This document shows positions 60,182 through 64,000 of a DNA stretch of 64,000 bases, piece after piece. Source of the DNA: Escarpia spicata (Eukaryota; Annelida; Polychaeta; Sabellida; Siboglinidae). The translations under genes and the position numbers were made by a program. Position 1 is the first letter of the stretch, and every line of letters starts with the position of its first letter. The notes beneath the pieces are model-generated. The model saw nothing but the letters and a program-made list of their open reading frames with translations, did no database searches and was not told the origin of the DNA. The stretch spans positions 48,289,748 through 48,353,747 of the forward strand of contig OZ023205.1 in assembly GCA_963995525.1 (NCBI GenBank), written 5' to 3'.

Positions 60182-61535
60182 TTTATTTCCTAACGTTACA
60201 CTTCTCGTTGCAAAAACAGGATCAACCTATAAGCAACGTTATTCTTAAAGCGTCTTCGTTACTGCTCCCGATATTAATCATAGCATCTGTCACATCCTCT
60301 GCGTGGAATATTTTCTTGAAGATCATCATAAGGTTAAAATACAAAGCATTAAATAAAACTCCTAAAGAAAACACCAACATAAAAACAATCCATTTCGCAC
60401 CGTTCCTGTCACGTGACTAATGTTGATATATATATATATATGTGGAATATTTTAATAGTACTTATAGGACTGTTTTTGGTGTACAATTTCTGCGGAAATG
60501 TGTACAATTTAATGCAATTTTAAAGACGTTCATCTGAAATAAGTATTATGTTGAAAATCTTATTGGAAAATGATTATCTTTATTAGCCAATCATGAGTCA
60601 AATTATTCGTTGTCTCGTTTTCCGTCTTGGAGCAGTGTTGCCCCCTGTACCAGTTGTCTAAAACTAAATGTTTAGGTGCTTCACAAAATCAAGACAAAAA
60701 ACTTTGTTCAATGTCTTCCCCCTGGGTTTCCAAATTGTCAGACAATCTTAATACTAGCTAGGACACTTTGAGAAAGCATTAACAGAAAATAATTGTATTT
60801 AAAAAATGTATATTCAGTAAACAAATGTTCCTCATCTAGAATATTGATGGAGTAACTTTGGAGCATTATAACTGTATCTCCTGTCAGGGGCTGAGGGCCA
60901 CTCATCCCTTTCAATGTTCATCTGCTTCCTTTGACCGTTGGCCATGTATTTTTAAAAACATGATTTGCTTAAGGTTATGTACTAAAAGAGAACATTTTTG
61001 TCCAAAAAAATCTTATAACATATATTCTACAGCATAATATTCTATAGCTATTATAAATGTTTTGCTAATTAAGGGACAAAATTGAATGGTACAGTGCTTT
61101 TACAATAGCATGCTCAGAGCTGCCAAGTTGTGTTGGGAAATATATGCGAGGTTTAGTTCCACAAAAGGACACCAGGTGACAGCACTGATGTTTCTCGAAT
61201 GGGCATTAGGTGGCAGCACTACTAGTTAGAAAAAATCTGGAAGACGTTTTGTACATGTCATTGACAATGATAAGAATAACGTCCCATATTCTATCGATGC
61301 TATGCATTATCTATGCATGCATGCATGTAAATAAATATAATTATCAACATGTGCATAAAAATAAATAACATTTTTTAACAGGCAAATATGCGTGAGAGTT
61401 ACAGGTTTATGTGCGAGAGGGTGAGATGGACATCAAATGCGTGAGAGTCACTCCAAACGCATGAGACTTAGAAACTTTGCATGCAAATTGATGTCGTTAT
61501 TTATTGGTACTGTATGCACGTGATGACGATTGACC
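60182..61535. other. Upstream of CTTNBP2, putative promoter side
   Basis: No TATA or GC-rich island near the start codon and no coding sequence. A (TA)n run lies at 60427-60441. The transcription start cannot be placed. Confidence 0.35.
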
Positions 61536-62475
61536 AAACGTGCTAGTTCTTATCACATGACATGATAGTGTCCTCCACATGTAGTTCTTATCACATGACA
61601 TGCTGGTGTCCTCCACATGTAGTTCTTGTTACATGACATGCGAGTGTCCTCCGTATGTAGTTCTTGTTACATGACATGCAAGTGTCCTCCAGATGTAGTT
61701 CTTGTTACATGACATGCTAGTGTCCTCCATATGTAGTTCTTGTTACATGACATGCTATTGTCCTCCAGATGTAGTTCTTGTTACATGATATGCTAGTGTC
61801 CTCCATATGTAGTTCTTGTTACACGACATGCTAGTGTCCTCCATATGTAGTTCTTGTTACATGACATGCTAGTGTCCTTCATATGTAGTTCTTGTTACAT
61901 GACATGCTGGTGTCCTCCATATGTAGTTCTTGTTACATGACATGCTAGTGTCCTCCAGATGTAGTTCTTGTTACATGACATGCTAGTGTCCTCCATATGT
62001 AGTTCTTGTTACATGACATGCTAGTGTCCTACATATGTAGTTCTTGCTACATGACATGCTAGTGTCCTACATATGTAGTTCTTGCTACATTACATGCTAA
62101 TGTCTTTCATATGTAGTTCTTGTTACATGACATGCTAGTGCCCTACATATGTAGTTCTTGTTACATGACATGTTGTTGTCCTCCATATGTAGTTCTTGTT
62201 ACATGACATGCTGTTGTTACAAGACAAGCTAGTGTCCTCAACATGTAGTTCTTGTTACATGACATGCTAATGTCCTTCATATATAATTCTTGTTACATGA
62301 CATGCTAATGTCCTCCATATGTAATTCTTGTTGCATGACATGCTAATGTCCTCCATATGTAGTTCTTGTTACATGACATGCTAGTGTCCTCCATATGTAG
62401 TTCATGTTACAAGACATGCTAATGTCCTCCATTTGTAGTTCTTGTCACACGACATGCTAGTGTCCTCCATATTTT
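61536..62475. repeat. 38-bp satellite, about 24 copies
   Basis: Unit TGTAGTTCTTGTTACATGAC followed by ATGCTAGTGTCCTCCATA. Substitutions scatter through the copies, outer ones more diverged, and one unit near 62205 is truncated. TACATGACATG recurs in most units. Confidence 0.96.
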
Positions 62476-63357
62476 CATTTAAAGGGACAACACATATAAC
62501 TAGAATATGTTTGGCATTGTTTTATTTACAACAATTTACAAAATTTAATAACAATAAATACACAGGTCCGTTTAGACAATCATGTACATATATTTTTTAT
62601 AATAATTATAATACAATATACTTTATTGTTCTGCAACATACAGAATTTGCTTTCTTAGGCTGTAAAAAAATCCTGAAATCTATATTTAAGCCAGCACTCT
62701 GTGCAGATAAATATGTTTATATATCAATTTCAGCTTAAACCGAACAATGTTTTTTTAAATAGCATGATGTAAAATGACATGTAGAATATATTTCTACTAA
62801 TTAAAATCTAGCAGAGATCATTACAGTAACGAAAAATTGCATTCAACATAATTTTGAAAGTCTAAATATTTTCTCAAAAATACATTTTAACTAAGACAGC
62901 TGCTGATTTAAAAAAACTACAATAATTAAAACCAGTCCCTATTGTATTTTAAAACTACTTTAAGCCTTTACATGGAATATAAAATCACTAGTAACAATAA
63001 CATCATTACTATGTCACAGTCAGCTGTGATATGTTGAGCAAAGTGCAGTTATGACCCATAAATGCACTGGTAAGTCATGATTGTAATATTATAAACAGGG
63101 ATAATTACAAATTGTACTCTCAACAGCACAATATGTATGTAAATATCTGACAAACATGATAATAACACATCATTATTACACATGCAACATGTGTTGTCTG
63201 TATCTGCAACTCTGCAAACATCAACAATTTGTGAGCTGACTAAGTTATGCATCACAGTTTCACTTTATAAAAGTACTACACTTAACAAAACAGGTACGCT
63301 GATAATACATTTGGCACTTCACAATTGCTAACCTGAATCCACATTCAAATGGGTGTG
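62476..63357. other. Distal upstream stretch, no gene seen
   Basis: AT-rich; short open frames without motifs. Confidence 0.4.
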
Positions 63358-63665
63358 AAAAGGTAGAATCTCAGTAGTTAGTACATTGGACTATCAACTG
63401 AGAGAGCTCGAGATTGAATCCACTTCCTGCCCAGAAACTTTGCGATTGTGTTCACTCCACGTTGCCTCACTTCATTTGGCTGCATAGACGAGTACCTAAC
63501 AGTCGTGGAATTGTGGAAACCGATTTTGCTCAGTAATTGCAGCATGGCTGAATTCATTCCCGAGAAGCTGAACTGGAGTTGGAATTATAGCAGGTCTGCT
63601 GTAGGGGTGCTGTGTAAAGTGCTTTGAGTCCGACTGCCTACAGTGCTACATATGAGAACACACCA
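63358..63665 (+). mobile_element. tRNA-derived SINE, diverged copy
   Basis: Same order as the other copies: GTAGTTAGTACATTGGAC head, ATCAACTGAGAGAG arm, GAGATTGAATCC B-box-like, CATGGCTGAATTCATTCCCG body, GTAAAGTGCTTTGAG and a CTACATATGAGAAC end. It is clearly older than 59098-59443. Confidence 0.75.
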
Positions 63666-64000
63666 CTGCATCAGGTATATGCCAAGAACGTTGCACCTTG
63701 AGCCATTTTATACACAATGTGTCATACTATAAAACCATTTTGCAACCTTCTTTTTTAACCAGATGGAACTATCACTATAATGTTGGCACAAAGTACAACT
63801 GCAGAATAGTTTTCCACTTGCAAAATACTACATTTTTACAACATTTACAGTGTATGGAATACTAACAAAACTGTACCAATAGATAGTACATTTTAAACAA
63901 AACTATATCATGGGTCAAAGTTGACATCACGCTTTTACAATGCTGGAAACTTTAGTATAATAAAATTGTAACATTATTTTGTTATTATAATACAGTACTG

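Overview
This is animal genomic DNA. It is AT-rich, long-intron and repeat-rich, with GT-AG splicing, non-LTR retrotransposon debris, tRNA-derived SINEs, MITE-like DNA transposons and many micro- and minisatellites. The style suggests a marine invertebrate, perhaps a lophotrochozoan such as a mollusc. No barcode-type marker is present, so this placement is weak.

One large gene dominates the window. On the minus strand, from about 60.18 kb down to 14.50 kb, 22 coding exons can be joined with GT-AG borders and matching phases at every junction. They give one open frame of 4929 nt (1642 codons plus stop). The product is a full-length cortactin-binding protein 2 (CTTNBP2) orthologue: N-terminal CortBP2 coiled coil (exons 1-5), a proline-rich SH3-ligand region (exon 5), six ankyrin repeats (exons 7-11), a C-terminal P-loop/AAA+-like domain related to neuron navigators (exons 12-20) and a low-complexity tail (exons 21-22). 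Unlike the vertebrate protein as I recall it, this copy keeps a textbook Walker A, a Walker B and a likely sensor-1 Asn. It may therefore be an active ATPase. Reading through the exon 5 donor meets a stop after six codons, which would give a short isoform of about 605 residues.

The left flank (1-14.5 kb) is intergenic and rich in mobile DNA. It holds a small cysteine-rich secreted-peptide ORF (1.6-1.87 kb) and a composite foldback region (2.8-6.2 kb) with a LINE reverse-transcriptase relic and a 170-bp-arm palindrome. It also holds a 1.9-kb element with terminal inverted repeats and basic ORF remnants (6.3-8.2 kb), a second LINE relic (9.4-9.9 kb), and a hAT-type MITE with a perfect 8-bp target duplication (11.0-11.7 kb). 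The right flank (60.2-64 kb) lies upstream of the gene and contains only a 38-bp satellite and a SINE.

The introns carry the most unusual structures. Two minisatellites repeat the 3' splice-site sequence of the adjoining exon (exons 4 and 13). A SINE tail abuts the acceptor of exon 12. A CA/GT block next to exon 7 folds into a palindrome with about 170-bp arms. A homogeneous 35-bp satellite, CR1-like LINE debris and further TIR elements are also present.
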